Notes: generated from the sequence alone by a model not told the origin. 64,000 bases of DNA from Dyadobacter sp. 3J3 (GCF_009801115.1 NZ_VTOL01000021.1:21944-85943); one strand, 5' to 3'. Positions 44,242 through 53,589 are shown, counted from the first letter of the stretch. Numbers and translations are program-made.

Positions 44242-46536
44242 ATGAAAGTAGATTTACAGGAACGAATTGACAGATTAGAAAATATTATCAGGGCATCCGA
44301 GCTGGGTACCTGGGAGTGGAATTATCAAACTGATGAAGTAATATATAATGAGCACTGGGCCGCAATACTTGGATACAGTCTTGAAGAATTGATGCCGATT
44401 GTAAAAGACAGATGGCAAAAATTGATTTATCCGGACGATCTGATTTCGTCTTCCGCTGCATTGGATGATCATTTTAATAGGAAAACCGGCAGCTATCAAT
44501 GCGAAGTCAGACTTCGGCATAAATCGGGGCATTGGGTTTGGGTTCTGGATAAAGGGAAAATAGTCAGCCGGAATAGTGATGGTATACCCGAATGGATTAT
44601 GGGCTCACATCAGGATATTTCTGACAGAAAAAGAAGCGAACTTTTGCTTGAACAGCATAAAGAACTTTTGCAGATCACCAAACAGGCGGCCCTGATAGGT
44701 TCGTGGGAACTTGATTTGCGGTTGATGAAAATTACCTGGGATGATGTTACGGGCAGTATACACCAGACTCCCGCTAATTACATTCCCGAATTCAGGGATC
44801 TGAAAAAGTTTTATTCAGGTACCGGTATTGCTTTGCAGATTGTAACTGCAATAAACAAAGCGAAAAAAGTTGCCCAGAGCTTTGACATGGAATTTCAGAT
44901 CCTGACGCAGGAAGGAATTCTGAAATGGGTAAGGCTTATCGGAGTACCTTTTAATGAAAATAAGAAATGCACACGCATATCTGGCCTTATTCAGGACATT
45001 GACCAAAAAAATAAAATGATCGGTGCGCTTGCTCTTCAGGAGCAGCAGTTTCGGCAAACTTTTAAGCATGCAGCCAATGGTATGGCGTTGCTGAGCCTTT
45101 CGGGGAACTGGCTTCGGGTAAACGAAAGTCTTTGCGACTTATTGGGTTACAGTCAGGAGGAACTTTTGAAACTGACATTTCAGGATATTACCTATAAGGA
45201 TGATCTGGACGAGGACCTTGGATTAGTACGAGAACTTCTGGATGGCAGGATAAAGAATTATAATATGGAAAAACGATATTTCCATAAAAACGGAAGTATC
45301 GTATGGGCTTTGCTATCTGTTTCTATGGTCCGGAGCGACCAGGGCGAACCGCTTCATTTCATCTCTCAAATCAATAACATTACAGAAAGGAAACTTCTCG
45401 AACTTCGCTTGCAGAAAACGAATGACCGTCTGAAAGCAATTTTGGATGCCAGTACGCAGGTAGGCGTTGTTGAAACCGGGCTGGATGGGACGATACAGAT
45501 ATTTAATAAAGGCGCACAGAATCTTTTGGGTTACTCAGAAGCAGAACTGGTAGGAAGAAATACACCTGAAATTTTTTATCCCCAAGAAAAAATAAAAGAA
45601 AGAGATGTTACTTTCAAATCAAATACGATATCCTCAGGTTTTGGACGGCTTGTCGGCGTTGTAAAAGGTGCAAATTTTGATACGCGGGAGTGGAAATATA
45701 TCCGGAAAGATAAATCGCAGTTTTCAGTAAGTGTGACAGTCACTTCGATCCAGGATTATCTTGGGAGTCCTAAGGGATATCTTTTTGTTTTTTTTGATAT
45801 TTCCCAGCTCAAAGAGGCTGAGATGAATGTCAAATCACTACTTGAAATGGCTCAGCATCAAAACAGGAGACTGCTGGATTTTGCTAATATCGTTTCCCAT
45901 AACCTTCGTTCCAATGCTGGCAATATCACCATGCTGCTTGCACTGCTTCGTGATGAATTTCCGCAATCAGCCGATAATGAATATTTTCCGATGCTTGAAC
46001 AATCGGCTAATAATCTGCTGTCGACGATAGGGAATCTGAAAGATATCGTTTCGGTAAATTTTTCAACTGAGAAAAACGCGTCCCGTTTAAATATTTTAAA
46101 ATTTGTTGAACAATGCCTGGGAAATCTCAGCGCATTTATTCTGGAAAGTAATACCAGGATCTGCCTTGATATTAGTGCGGACCTTGACATTAACGGCACG
46201 GCAGCTTATCTGGAAAGTATTCTGATTAATCTTTTGTCCAATGCGATTAAATACAGATCCGCCAGCAGGCCTCTTGAAATTTTCGTATCAGCCAAAAGGG
46301 TAGCAAATTTTGTTGAAATCAATGTCCGTGACAATGGAAAAGGCATTGACCTGAAAAAATACGGCGCAAAGTTATTTGGGCTTTACAGTACTTTCCATGG
46401 TAATAATGATGCCCAGGGAATAGGGCTGTTTATTACAAAAAGTCAGATTGAAGCCATGGGTGGAACTATTGATGTGATCAGCGAGCCAGAAGTAGGTAGT
46501 ACTTTTTTAATTTCACTTTTAAGTGCTGATAATTAA
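44242..46536 (+). CDS. Multi-PAS sensor histidine kinase
   Basis: The 764-residue product has no membrane segment. It has about four PAS domains (about residues 10-130, 140-255, 270-390 and 400-515), each with a PAC-type end such as GSHQDISDRK and HFISQINNITERK. A histidine-kinase dimer region follows with the phosphorylated His in FANIVSHNLRSN (H553), then a HATPase with LLSNAIKYRS (N-box) and DNGKGIDLKK, then GIGLFITKSQIE. It senses cytoplasmic signals. Its C-terminus overlaps the convergent LanB gene by 4 bp. A nearby CheY-like regulator is a candidate partner. Confidence 0.92.
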   Translation: MKVDLQERIDRLENIIRASELGTWEWNYQTDEVIYNEHWAAILGYSLEELMPIVKDRWQKLIYPDDLISSSAALDDHFNRKTGSYQCEVRLRHKSGHWVWVLDKGKIVSRNSDGIPEWIMGSHQDISDRKRSELLLEQHKELLQITKQAALIGSWELDLRLMKITWDDVTGSIHQTPANYIPEFRDLKKFYSGTGIALQIVTAINKAKKVAQSFDMEFQILTQEGILKWVRLIGVPFNENKKCTRISGLIQDIDQKNKMIGALALQEQQFRQTFKHAANGMALLSLSGNWLRVNESLCDLLGYSQEELLKLTFQDITYKDDLDEDLGLVRELLDGRIKNYNMEKRYFHKNGSIVWALLSVSMVRSDQGEPLHFISQINNITERKLLELRLQKTNDRLKAILDASTQVGVVETGLDGTIQIFNKGAQNLLGYSEAELVGRNTPEIFYPQEKIKERDVTFKSNTISSGFGRLVGVVKGANFDTREWKYIRKDKSQFSVSVTVTSIQDYLGSPKGYLFVFFDISQLKEAEMNVKSLLEMAQHQNRRLLDFANIVSHNLRSNAGNITMLLALLRDEFPQSADNEYFPMLEQSANNLLSTIGNLKDIVSVNFSTEKNASRLNILKFVEQCLGNLSAFILESNTRICLDISADLDINGTAAYLESILINLLSNAIKYRSASRPLEIFVSAKRVANFVEINVRDNGKGIDLKKYGAKLFGLYSTFHGNNDAQGIGLFITKSQIEAMGGTIDVISEPEVGSTFLISLLSADN

Positions 46537-49500
46537 CCTTTTATTTTAAGTTGCCGGGCGTTCAGAGAATCGTAATGTTTGGCCAGACAATGATATAATA
46601 TCAACTCGTAGGCTCGTTGTTTGGTATTAAAAGTGCGGTTAACACTCATGTGGATCAGACTGGAAAGTATAGAGAAATACTGTACGCGGTCAGATAAGTT
46701 TTCGGAAAGCCTGTTTAGTGTGTCTTGCAGCAAAGGATTGATATTGGCTTTATCAGGTTCAAATACATGATCTATCATGTTTTTGAAATTACGGTAATGC
46801 ATGCCCAGTTGTTTACGAAGCGTACTATTACCTTCAAATTCTTTGAAGAAATTCTCTTTGAGATTTTCCATTAAAAAAACACATTCGGAAAGTGCAAGAC
46901 CTGAATTTTCCAGTAACCTATTGATCCGCCGTATAGAAAGTTCAAATCGTGCGATTTCGTCGGGAATGTCCTCGAGAGAAGAAATTGATTCCAGAAACCA
47001 CATACTGTCCAGATGAAATAAATATTCGCAAATTTCTATTTGTTCTTGGCCATATCTTTCCAGTTCCCGTTCGTAAGTGTCAAGCTGGATTTTATAGATA
47101 AGACCGTTTTGAACGTAAGGTTCGAGTGCTTCTTTAATAATATCAATCACCTGATGATAAAACCCATTCTGCTGTTCACCCCGGAATCGAAATCTCAAAT
47201 GATAAGCAGGGTCCTGATATCGGACAAAGAAAAATTGAGTCACTACGTTTTCCTCCAATAAGCAGCTGATCAGTGGATGTAATAACAGTAGTAGTTTATC
47301 AGAAGATTTTTCTTCACAATAAATCTTAAAATATAGCCATTCACTGCCAATGGAAAAACTCCGCTGTGGATTTTTTTTAAAAATTATGCTGGAAATCCCT
47401 TTCAAAGGAGCGGCCGTAGTATTCCAAAGTGGAATAACAATTTCATTGACAAACCGTGCTTCGTCCTGACGTAAAAGGCTGTTATCTGAGGAGAATACTG
47501 TCTCGAAAACACGGATTTCCTTATTTTTATTTATTTCCTGCAACAGAATCTGTATGGAAAGGGAAATGCGCGTATCAATTAAAAGCTCATTATCACCGGA
47601 AGCGATAACAAACTTAGACGGCAAACCCATTTTTTTTAGTTTTTCAGAAACAGAATCCATTAGAGTAGATTTAAAATCATGTTCCCGCAGAAGCCAGCTT
47701 TCTCTGCTCACGATCATGTTTTTATATTTTACACGGGGAAGGTGCGGCTGATTACTAAAAATTGACCAGTCCCAATTCATATTCAGCTCGGAATCCTGCA
47801 CCTGTAATTCACACAAAAATTTGTAAATAGGAAGTCCTTTGGTAAAATTATGAGCATTGGAAAGCCGTGGAATAATGCGTCTATTCAAACGCTTTGAGCG
47901 GAGGATAATCTTTTCATTTACTATGGATATCATCAAATCCTGAACAGGAATCTGAAAGTTTTTGTCGACAGAAGCTTTCCCCATGTAAGGGATTTCGTAG
48001 CGATGCAATACGGGGCGTGTCATAATATTGCCAGCTCCGGAATCCGGGCAATGAACAATTTCTGCAAAAATAACTTCCGGGCTATTTTGTTCTTCTAATT
48101 CCGTTAACCTAATTAAATGTTCACTTAGCATGGTGTCTGCCTCATGAAAACGACTTAAAATATTCACAGCTGAAGGTCCGCTGCAAGTCAAAAGATTGAA
48201 CAGAAAATCACCCTGGTCAGCTGCCTCTCCGGACTTGGCCAAAAGATTTCCTAGAACATAAAAGCTAAAAGGTAAATGAGAAGTCCTTACCAGATCATTT
48301 TTTTTAAAATCTTCAAGATCATCCAGATCCGTATCTGTAAGCTCGATTTCAGACAACTGATTCTTCAAAAAAACAGTGTATTTATCAAGCAAAAGATTTT
48401 GCCACCATTCAAGTTGTTGTGTTTTTTGTTTTTTCTGGCTATTTGGAAAAGAAAGCTCTTCGATCATGGGCGTATAGCTGGCGCCAAGCATACTTTGAAG
48501 GCCATACCCAATACCAGTTTGATGGTCCAGAGCCATTGTCAGTGAAACTTCCTGTTGCTGATATCGATCCTGAAACCTTTTTTTGAATTCTTCAAGATCA
48601 GGATTGCTCTTCGGCCGGTTTAAAACAAATAATCGGGAAAGCTGCTGTGTGATGGTAGAGACTGTTTTTTTCGATAGCTGGTTGTTCTCGCTCAGCGCAA
48701 CCGTATCAACATGGACAAGGTCTTTTTTGATAGTTGGAATTCCAAGAAAGTCGAGTTTTTCGTTAAGATTTTGATACATCTGAACCCGGTTATCCTGCTG
48801 ACTGAGAAGTTGCAGGAGGGAACTGAGGTGGCCGGTAAGTAGGTGGGTATGATCTAAAAGAGCTATATTTTCAATCATGGCATCCAGGTAGCTTGCACCA
48901 GTAACATTTGGTTCCAGCTCAGATACAAGGATTCTATTTTCAATCAATTCGTCGATAAAATCATATGCTTCAACGGCTTCAATCTCATGATTTTGAAGTA
49001 GCGTTAATAGTTCAGGTATTTTAATGCCGTCCCTGGCCTGGTTTAAAATGAGAGTCAAATACTCATTTTTTTCCAAAGAGCTGATGAAATAATTCCTCTG
49101 CTCTCTATCTACTACCTGTTCAATATAACGGAAATCATTTCCTGCTGAATAAAGCGAACTGTTCACAGACAACGTAAGCTGCATTCGAACACTTTGCTGC
49201 CTTATCAGCCATTCTTTTACAGCAATCATACACTCCATATCCAGGCGCGTATGTTTAATAAGTACATCTTGCCCACTGACCTGCATATCAGTTCCATCCC
49301 CGATTATACCGGTTGTGGCAAGTGCAAATAGGCCGTAAGGAGTAGAGCGGGTACTCATCCTTACCAGGTATTTATAAAGTGTAATTTCCAGTTTATCAGA
49401 TTCCGAGACTTTTTCGTCATTTATCCACCTTACGTACCGTTCATATAAAACACCAGAAGCCAGATAAATTGCTTCCTGAGCAATAGGATTATTTTTATAC

Positions 49501-49616
49501 CAATTTTTTAGTACATCACTGCCTCTATCTTGTAAAAACTCGTGGTGAAATTTCTCAAGCTGATCAACTGCTATAACGGGTCGCCGAAGCATGAACAGGC
49601 CAAAGTGAGAAAGCAT
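46533..49616 (-). CDS. Full-length LanB-type lanthipeptide dehydratase
   Basis: The 1027-residue product covers both LanB parts. The N-terminal glutamylation domain (about residues 1-700) shows the family blocks YLVRMSTRSTPYGLFALA and RPVLHRYEIPYMGKASVDKN, and the C-terminal elimination domain (about 740-1020) has FFVRYQDPAYHLRFRFRG and a Glu- and Arg-rich end. LanB uses glutamyl-tRNA to glutamylate Ser and Thr of a precursor and then removes glutamate, leaving dehydroamino acids. Upstream in the same direction are a receiver-like protein and a 45-residue precursor. No LanC cyclase, protease or transporter lies beside it. It is convergent with a PAS kinase, sharing 4 bp. Confidence 0.92.
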   Translation of the reverse strand: MLSHFGLFMLRRPVIAVDQLEKFHHEFLQDRGSDVLKNWYKNNPIAQEAIYLASGVLYERYVRWINDEKVSESDKLEITLYKYLVRMSTRSTPYGLFALATTGIIGDGTDMQVSGQDVLIKHTRLDMECMIAVKEWLIRQQSVRMQLTLSVNSSLYSAGNDFRYIEQVVDREQRNYFISSLEKNEYLTLILNQARDGIKIPELLTLLQNHEIEAVEAYDFIDELIENRILVSELEPNVTGASYLDAMIENIALLDHTHLLTGHLSSLLQLLSQQDNRVQMYQNLNEKLDFLGIPTIKKDLVHVDTVALSENNQLSKKTVSTITQQLSRLFVLNRPKSNPDLEEFKKRFQDRYQQQEVSLTMALDHQTGIGYGLQSMLGASYTPMIEELSFPNSQKKQKTQQLEWWQNLLLDKYTVFLKNQLSEIELTDTDLDDLEDFKKNDLVRTSHLPFSFYVLGNLLAKSGEAADQGDFLFNLLTCSGPSAVNILSRFHEADTMLSEHLIRLTELEEQNSPEVIFAEIVHCPDSGAGNIMTRPVLHRYEIPYMGKASVDKNFQIPVQDLMISIVNEKIILRSKRLNRRIIPRLSNAHNFTKGLPIYKFLCELQVQDSELNMNWDWSIFSNQPHLPRVKYKNMIVSRESWLLREHDFKSTLMDSVSEKLKKMGLPSKFVIASGDNELLIDTRISLSIQILLQEINKNKEIRVFETVFSSDNSLLRQDEARFVNEIVIPLWNTTAAPLKGISSIIFKKNPQRSFSIGSEWLYFKIYCEEKSSDKLLLLLHPLISCLLEENVVTQFFFVRYQDPAYHLRFRFRGEQQNGFYHQVIDIIKEALEPYVQNGLIYKIQLDTYERELERYGQEQIEICEYLFHLDSMWFLESISSLEDIPDEIARFELSIRRINRLLENSGLALSECVFLMENLKENFFKEFEGNSTLRKQLGMHYRNFKNMIDHVFEPDKANINPLLQDTLNRLSENLSDRVQYFSILSSLIHMSVNRTFNTKQRAYELILYHCLAKHYDSLNARQLKIKG

Positions 49617-49728
49617 GGTATAAAGGCACTGATAAATAATATGTCAAAAAAAATTAAGATATAAAGGTTGCAACATAAAAATTGAAAACAATTTATTCTT
49701 AAATTAAAAACCTGATACATTACAGATT

Positions 49729-50163
49729 TCAGGCGCTTTTTCTGCAATACGCAATATCCTTGAATTTTTCCAATGCCCTTTGAAGATTCGCCGGGGGGAA
49801 GGGTTCTTTCAAAAAGTATAACGGATCCAGTCTATACCCGGAAAAAAGATATTCGGGATAGGAGGCTGAAATAATAAGTGCCTTTTGCTTTCGCAGTTCC
49901 GACAGAATACTTTCCGGAACTGCCATTTCAGGAGAAGGCAAACTTGCGAAAACCAAGTCATAAGAACCCGTTTGAAGTGTGCTCAAAGCTTCCGCTGAAT
50001 AAGCACCGGACCAGGTGAGTTCTAGACCACTCGTCCTGCGTATAAAACTTTCCAGAAAGCTGTCGGCAAGCCACCACTTTTTGATAAGAATACACCTATA
50101 CGTTGGATTTGGATTTATCTGAAAACTGGAATCAATGGTGTTCGACCAGCTAACCGTGTTCAC
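49729..50163 (-). CDS. Degenerate receiver-like protein of the RiPP locus
   Basis: The 144-residue product starts at a GTG that overlaps the precursor stop by four bases (GTGA), which couples their translation. It has a receiver-like fold (PTYRCILIKKWWLADSFLES, YDLVFASLPSPEMAVPESIL, KALIISASYPEYLF and LKEPFPPANLQRALEKFK), but the phosphoacceptor Asp is missing: the usual D is replaced in the VFASLPSP loop. It may bind the precursor or the dehydratase, or act as a non-phosphorylated regulator. It lies 112 bp before LanB in the same operon. I infer involvement in the RiPP pathway from position and coupling. Confidence 0.72.
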   Translation of the reverse strand: MNTVSWSNTIDSSFQINPNPTYRCILIKKWWLADSFLESFIRRTSGLELTWSGAYSAEALSTLQTGSYDLVFASLPSPEMAVPESILSELRKQKALIISASYPEYLFSGYRLDPLYFLKEPFPPANLQRALEKFKDIAYCRKSA

Positions 50164-50297
50164 AGTAGAAAAGAGGTCATGCCCGTGTTATCTTTCGATT
50201 GCTGAGAGCCGTTTTTAGAACTAAGTGAAGTGATTCTTTCTTTTTTAAGAACAAGACGTTTGCTGGCAGCTGCGGATGTAGTTGATTTCGATTGCAT
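50160..50297 (-). CDS. Candidate RiPP precursor peptide, Cys-free
   Basis: This 45-residue frame is too short for normal gene lists. It runs from ATG 50297 to TGA at 50160-50162. The leader holds KRLVLKKERITSL, like the K-L-x-L-K-K-x-T-I-x-x-L box of Bacteroidota class I lanthipeptide precursors. The rest (SSKNGSQQSKDNTGMTSFLL) has seven Ser or Thr for dehydration but not one Cys. LanB lies two genes downstream, and the GTGA overlap with the next gene supports translation. Without Cys no lanthionine can form, so the product would be a linear dehydrated peptide, or need Cys from elsewhere. It is the strongest sign of an unusual RiPP. Confidence 0.68.
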   Translation of the reverse strand: MQSKSTTSAAASKRLVLKKERITSLSSKNGSQQSKDNTGMTSFLL

Positions 50298-50353
50298 GGT
50301 TATGTAAGGTTTTGAAGTTTAAATTAACGTTTGAATTCACATAGTCTTTGTGA

Positions 50354-50388
50354 CTGAATGATGAAACGAAGCTAGCGTTTCTATTCAG
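50354..50388. promoter_or_regulatory. Stem-loop in the leader of the RiPP operon
   Basis: CTGAAT (50354-50359) pairs with ATTCAG (50383-50388) and GAAACG (50363-50368) with CGTTTC (50376-50381), giving a 12-bp stem with a small asymmetric bulge and a 7-base loop, about 60 bp before the precursor start. It could be an operator or a translational control element. A weak -7-like TAGCTTCG on the minus strand overlaps it. Confidence 0.4.
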
Positions 50389-50475
50389 CCTGTGTAAATA
50401 ATTTAGACGTAGAGGTAGGCGTTTTTCGATAAGCGTTAAATTATTACCGATAAACTCACTGGTCGGGAAATTGTA

Positions 50476-51663
50476 TCAGTGGGCATCCAGGAAGATTCGA
50501 AGCGTGACTTCGTATTCTTTTTCAGTAGTTTGAAAAGAAAGGTCATGTACGTCGGCGTAGAGCATGCTCAGGCGCTTACGGGTATTTGAAAGGCCAATGC
50601 CACCGGATTTTTTTGAAGGAGTAATGAAGATGGGCGTTTTGCTGTTTTCGGGAAGACTGTTTAATACCGTAAAGTAAAGCGTGTCATTTTCAACAACAGC
50701 CGAAATGTGAACATACGATGATTTTATACTTAGATTGACTCCATGTTTAAATGCATTTTCCACCAGGGAAATTAAAAGAAGCGGGGCAATTTTATGTCTT
50801 CCTTCAATTCCTTCGGTATCTATTGAAATTTTAACCAGATCGGAAGAATGCCTGTATTTTTCAAGGTCAAGGTAATTTTCGATGTATTCTATTTCTTCAA
50901 TCAAAGGCACCCTGTCCTCATTCACACCGTAAAGACTATATCGCATCAAACCGGATAACTTAAGAACCAGATCCGAAGCCTGATCGTCCACATCCAGAGT
51001 CCGGTTATAAATACTGTTGAGCGTATTAAATAAAAAGTGCGGATTAATCTGGGACTTTAAAAAACTAAGTTCTAGTGCCAGATTATCTCTTTCTAGTGCC
51101 AGATTATTATTTTTGAGTGTCATATTATTTTTCTGAAACTCAATCATATCTTTGAAATATTTGATACTCAAATAAATAGTGGGGACCTCAAAGCTATACC
51201 AGAAATTCCACGAAGCCACCTTTGGCATTGTAAAACAGCCAAACCATCCGGCCTGAATGAGAAATAAGCTATAAACCTTCTGTATCCATACGTCCTGATA
51301 GTTGCCCGATGCGTAGCCGTCACTGTAAGGAAGAAGATGCCTCACAGAAAAATAATTACTCCAGTATATTAATAGAAAAATCGCCAGGAAACTTAATGCA
51401 AACGATATAACCTTCTTTTGGTAAAGATATCGGGGGAAGATAAAAAGGCTAAAACAGTAGTAAATAAAAAGGGTTTGAAAAAAGAAAATTAAGCACAAGA
51501 TATTTGTAATAAACAAATTATCCCGTGTAAAAGGGCCGATGGAAAAATATTTACTGATTATCCAGGTGAGAGCGCAAAGAAGAAGATGAAAAATAATAAC
51601 CCCCGCTTTATTATTATCAAAAATCGTATGCAAGCTGAGTTTATTTTCCATCTGAATTCTCAT
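50476..51663 (-). CDS. LytS-family sensor histidine kinase of the RiPP locus
   Basis: The 395-residue product has four to five membrane helices in its first 190 residues, a short coiled coil, the LytS phosphorylation motif INPHFLFNTLNSIYN and a HATPase part (LLISLVENAFKHGVN and SGGIGLSNTRKRL). It overlaps the LytTR gene by 4 bp, so the two are made together. It senses an unknown signal and phosphorylates the LytTR regulator. Such pairs are often next to peptide biosynthesis genes in Bacteroidota. Confidence 0.92.
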   Translation of the reverse strand: MRIQMENKLSLHTIFDNNKAGVIIFHLLLCALTWIISKYFSIGPFTRDNLFITNILCLIFFFQTLFIYYCFSLFIFPRYLYQKKVISFALSFLAIFLLIYWSNYFSVRHLLPYSDGYASGNYQDVWIQKVYSLFLIQAGWFGCFTMPKVASWNFWYSFEVPTIYLSIKYFKDMIEFQKNNMTLKNNNLALERDNLALELSFLKSQINPHFLFNTLNSIYNRTLDVDDQASDLVLKLSGLMRYSLYGVNEDRVPLIEEIEYIENYLDLEKYRHSSDLVKISIDTEGIEGRHKIAPLLLISLVENAFKHGVNLSIKSSYVHISAVVENDTLYFTVLNSLPENSKTPIFITPSKKSGGIGLSNTRKRLSMLYADVHDLSFQTTEKEYEVTLRIFLDAH

Positions 51664-52448
51664 TTGTTTTCAGCTGCTTTTTTTAAGGCCTCCAGCACAA
51701 CATCTCTGTAAGTTATCCCAATGTCGACTTTTTTACCGTCTATTGTAGTAATTTGATTTCCGTCAATTTCTTCAATGGCATTGATTCTGATAATATTGGA
51801 GCGGTTTACACGTATAAAACGATTTACAGGAAGCATGGTTTCCATTTTGGTCATGGTATTGAGGGTAACAATTGTTTTACCAGGCAGGAAAATCTTAATA
51901 TAATCTTTCATAGCCTCAATCAGCAAAATGTCTTCCGGTATCACTCTCACAAGCTTTTTATCTTCTTTGATGAGAAGAAAGTCACTTCCATTTTGTTCTT
52001 TTCTGGTAGGTGAAGGCAATTTTAACGGCATTGCTGCGGCAAGATCGGGCTGTTTTATTTCTTTATTCTCCGTTTTTAATGCAGGTAGTTCTGTTACTCT
52101 GTTTATAGCTCTTATAAATCTTTCAAAAGAAACGGGTTTCAGCAGATAGTCAGTCACCTCATGTTCAAAACCTTCCAGTGCGTAATCAGAATAGGCGGAA
52201 AACATTAATATCTTGGGGCGCATATTTCCTTTTAATGATCGTATAAATTCGAAACCGTTCATTTCCGGCATTTCTACATCCAGAAATATTAGATCTGGCT
52301 TAAGTCGCTGCATTTGGAAAAGGGCGTCCACCGCATTCCCGAATTCACCTACCACTTCTAAAAAAGGCACACGGGCAACAAATTTTCTTATGACTTCACG
52401 AGCACCCGGCTCGTCATCAATGATAAAACATTGTAAAATAGCACTCAT
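51660..52448 (-). CDS. LytTR-family response regulator of the RiPP locus
   Basis: The 262-residue product has a receiver domain with IIDDEPGARE and DLIFLDVEMPEMNGFEF (phosphoacceptor Asp), then a linker and a C-terminal LytTR DNA-binding domain (LLIKEDKKLVRVIPEDILLI, TMLPVNRFIRVNRSNIIRIN). It is the first gene of the minus-strand unit and would regulate its own pair and probably the precursor. The direct repeats upstream of it, with a related element before the precursor, are candidate binding sites. Confidence 0.92.
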   Translation of the reverse strand: MSAILQCFIIDDEPGAREVIRKFVARVPFLEVVGEFGNAVDALFQMQRLKPDLIFLDVEMPEMNGFEFIRSLKGNMRPKILMFSAYSDYALEGFEHEVTDYLLKPVSFERFIRAINRVTELPALKTENKEIKQPDLAAAMPLKLPSPTRKEQNGSDFLLIKEDKKLVRVIPEDILLIEAMKDYIKIFLPGKTIVTLNTMTKMETMLPVNRFIRVNRSNIIRINAIEEIDGNQITTIDGKKVDIGITYRDVVLEALKKAAENK

Positions 52449-52487
52449 AGTCCATGATTCATCTGTTCGTCTGAAATTTTACCGCAT

Positions 52488-52515
52488 TGGTCGAATAATA
52501 GCAAAACTGGTCGAA
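52488..52515. promoter_or_regulatory. Direct repeats TGGTCGAA upstream of the LytTR gene
   Basis: TGGTCGAA occurs at 52488-52495 and 52508-52515, 20 bp apart (about two helical turns), 40-67 bp before the LytTR start. A related ACTGGTCG with GGAAATTG after it lies at 50458-50472 upstream of the precursor. The arrangement suits a LytTR dimer site. Confidence 0.45.
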
Positions 52516-52873
52516 ATTGTTTTAGTTCCACAGTCATAACACATATTTTTAGTACGGAAATAGTATTATCAATTAGAAAGGACTCAATATTAGTAATGGA
52601 GATTCCTAGTGTGTTAAACTCATTTTCTTTTGTTAAAGGCTATTATCATGTTCTTAACATTTGAATGTAAACATAATATTAATATACGCTACTTTTAAAC
52701 ATACTGAATTGTAATATTTCTTAGTGATAGTAACACAGGATGTTAACTTTGAAAATATAATTTTTCAGATAACTGTAAAGATAAAATAAATGCTCAACGT
52801 TATGATGGTTAAATAAGGTTTTAAGTTTTTCACGAAATTGAAAAACTGATCCTATAGTGTGTGCGTAGTGAGG

Positions 52874-52905
52874 AACAGGATTGCATTTTTTGTAATCCTG
52901 TTTTT
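52874..52905 (+). terminator. Orphan plus-strand terminator in the 52449-53220 intergenic region
   Basis: ACAGGATTGCA pairs with TGTAATCCTGT around a loop of about five bases, followed by T5. No plus-strand gene lies upstream within 400 bp. A TAACTTTG -7-like element lies at 52744-52751, so a short non-coding transcript of about 150 bases is possible. The rest of this AT-rich stretch shows nothing. Confidence 0.45.
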
Positions 52906-53221
52906 GTTGATAGTGGTTTTCAATTCCAGCTCCTTGTGTGAGACATATTATCTAACGCGTATGCATAGTATTTTTCTGCTTAAAGCCTGTTAGCATGTAA
53001 ATTCCAGAACCAATGGATAGTTTATTAAAAGTGCATGACATACAATAGATAATTGAATAGTCCAATCAGTTTCTCTGCCTAAATGCAGGCTCAAATTAAA
53101 AAAGTAATTAAAATATTAAGCGGATAGCATTGGTTTTATAATGCATAGCCCTGATAATTATAATTAGCAGGTGTAACAGGATAAGGATAGGGGAGATTTA
53201 TTTTGGAAGCATATGTCAAAA

Positions 53222-53253
53222 AAAGCAGACCAAATTCGTATTTGGTCTGCTTT
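53222..53253 (-). terminator. Terminator of the HU gene
   Basis: AAAGCAGACCAAA (53222-53234) pairs exactly with TTTGGTCTGCTTT (53241-53253) around a 6-base loop, and on the minus strand a T-run follows the stem. It lies 13 bp beyond the HU stop. Confidence 0.85.
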
Positions 53254-53265
53254 CAAAAAAATGAT

Positions 53266-53559
53266 CTATTGTTCCAGGCTTACACCTTCTTTGATCTGAC
53301 TAACAAATTCAGGAGATGGCTTGAAGTATGGAATGACATGCGCATCAACAATAATAGTAGAATTAAGAGCAATATTTCTGGCAGTCTTTTGTGCTCTGTG
53401 TTTGATCGTAAAACTTCCAAAGCCTCGGAAGTAGACATTTTCTCCTTCACTCAATGAATCTTTGATCGTCACAAAAAAGGATTCAACTACTTTTTCAACG
53501 GTGTCTTTGTCAATTCCTGTCCGTTCTGTTATTTTGGAAATGGTTTCTGCTTTTGTCAT
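53266..53559 (-). CDS. HU/IHF family DNA-binding protein
   Basis: I start at ATG 53559 (MTKAETISKITERTG) because the frame upstream adds a hydrophobic leader unlike this family, and a promoter-like element lies inside it. The 97-residue product is normal length and has the HU blocks DTVEKVVESFFVTIKDSL, GENVYFRGFGSFTIKHR and a C-terminal VIPYFKPSPEFVSQIK. It bends DNA and organises the chromosome. Confidence 0.92.
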   Translation of the reverse strand: MTKAETISKITERTGIDKDTVEKVVESFFVTIKDSLSEGENVYFRGFGSFTIKHRAQKTARNIALNSTIIVDAHVIPYFKPSPEFVSQIKEGVSLEQ

Positions 53560-53589
53560 GCGGTCTGTATTGTGGGGTAAAACAAAGTG

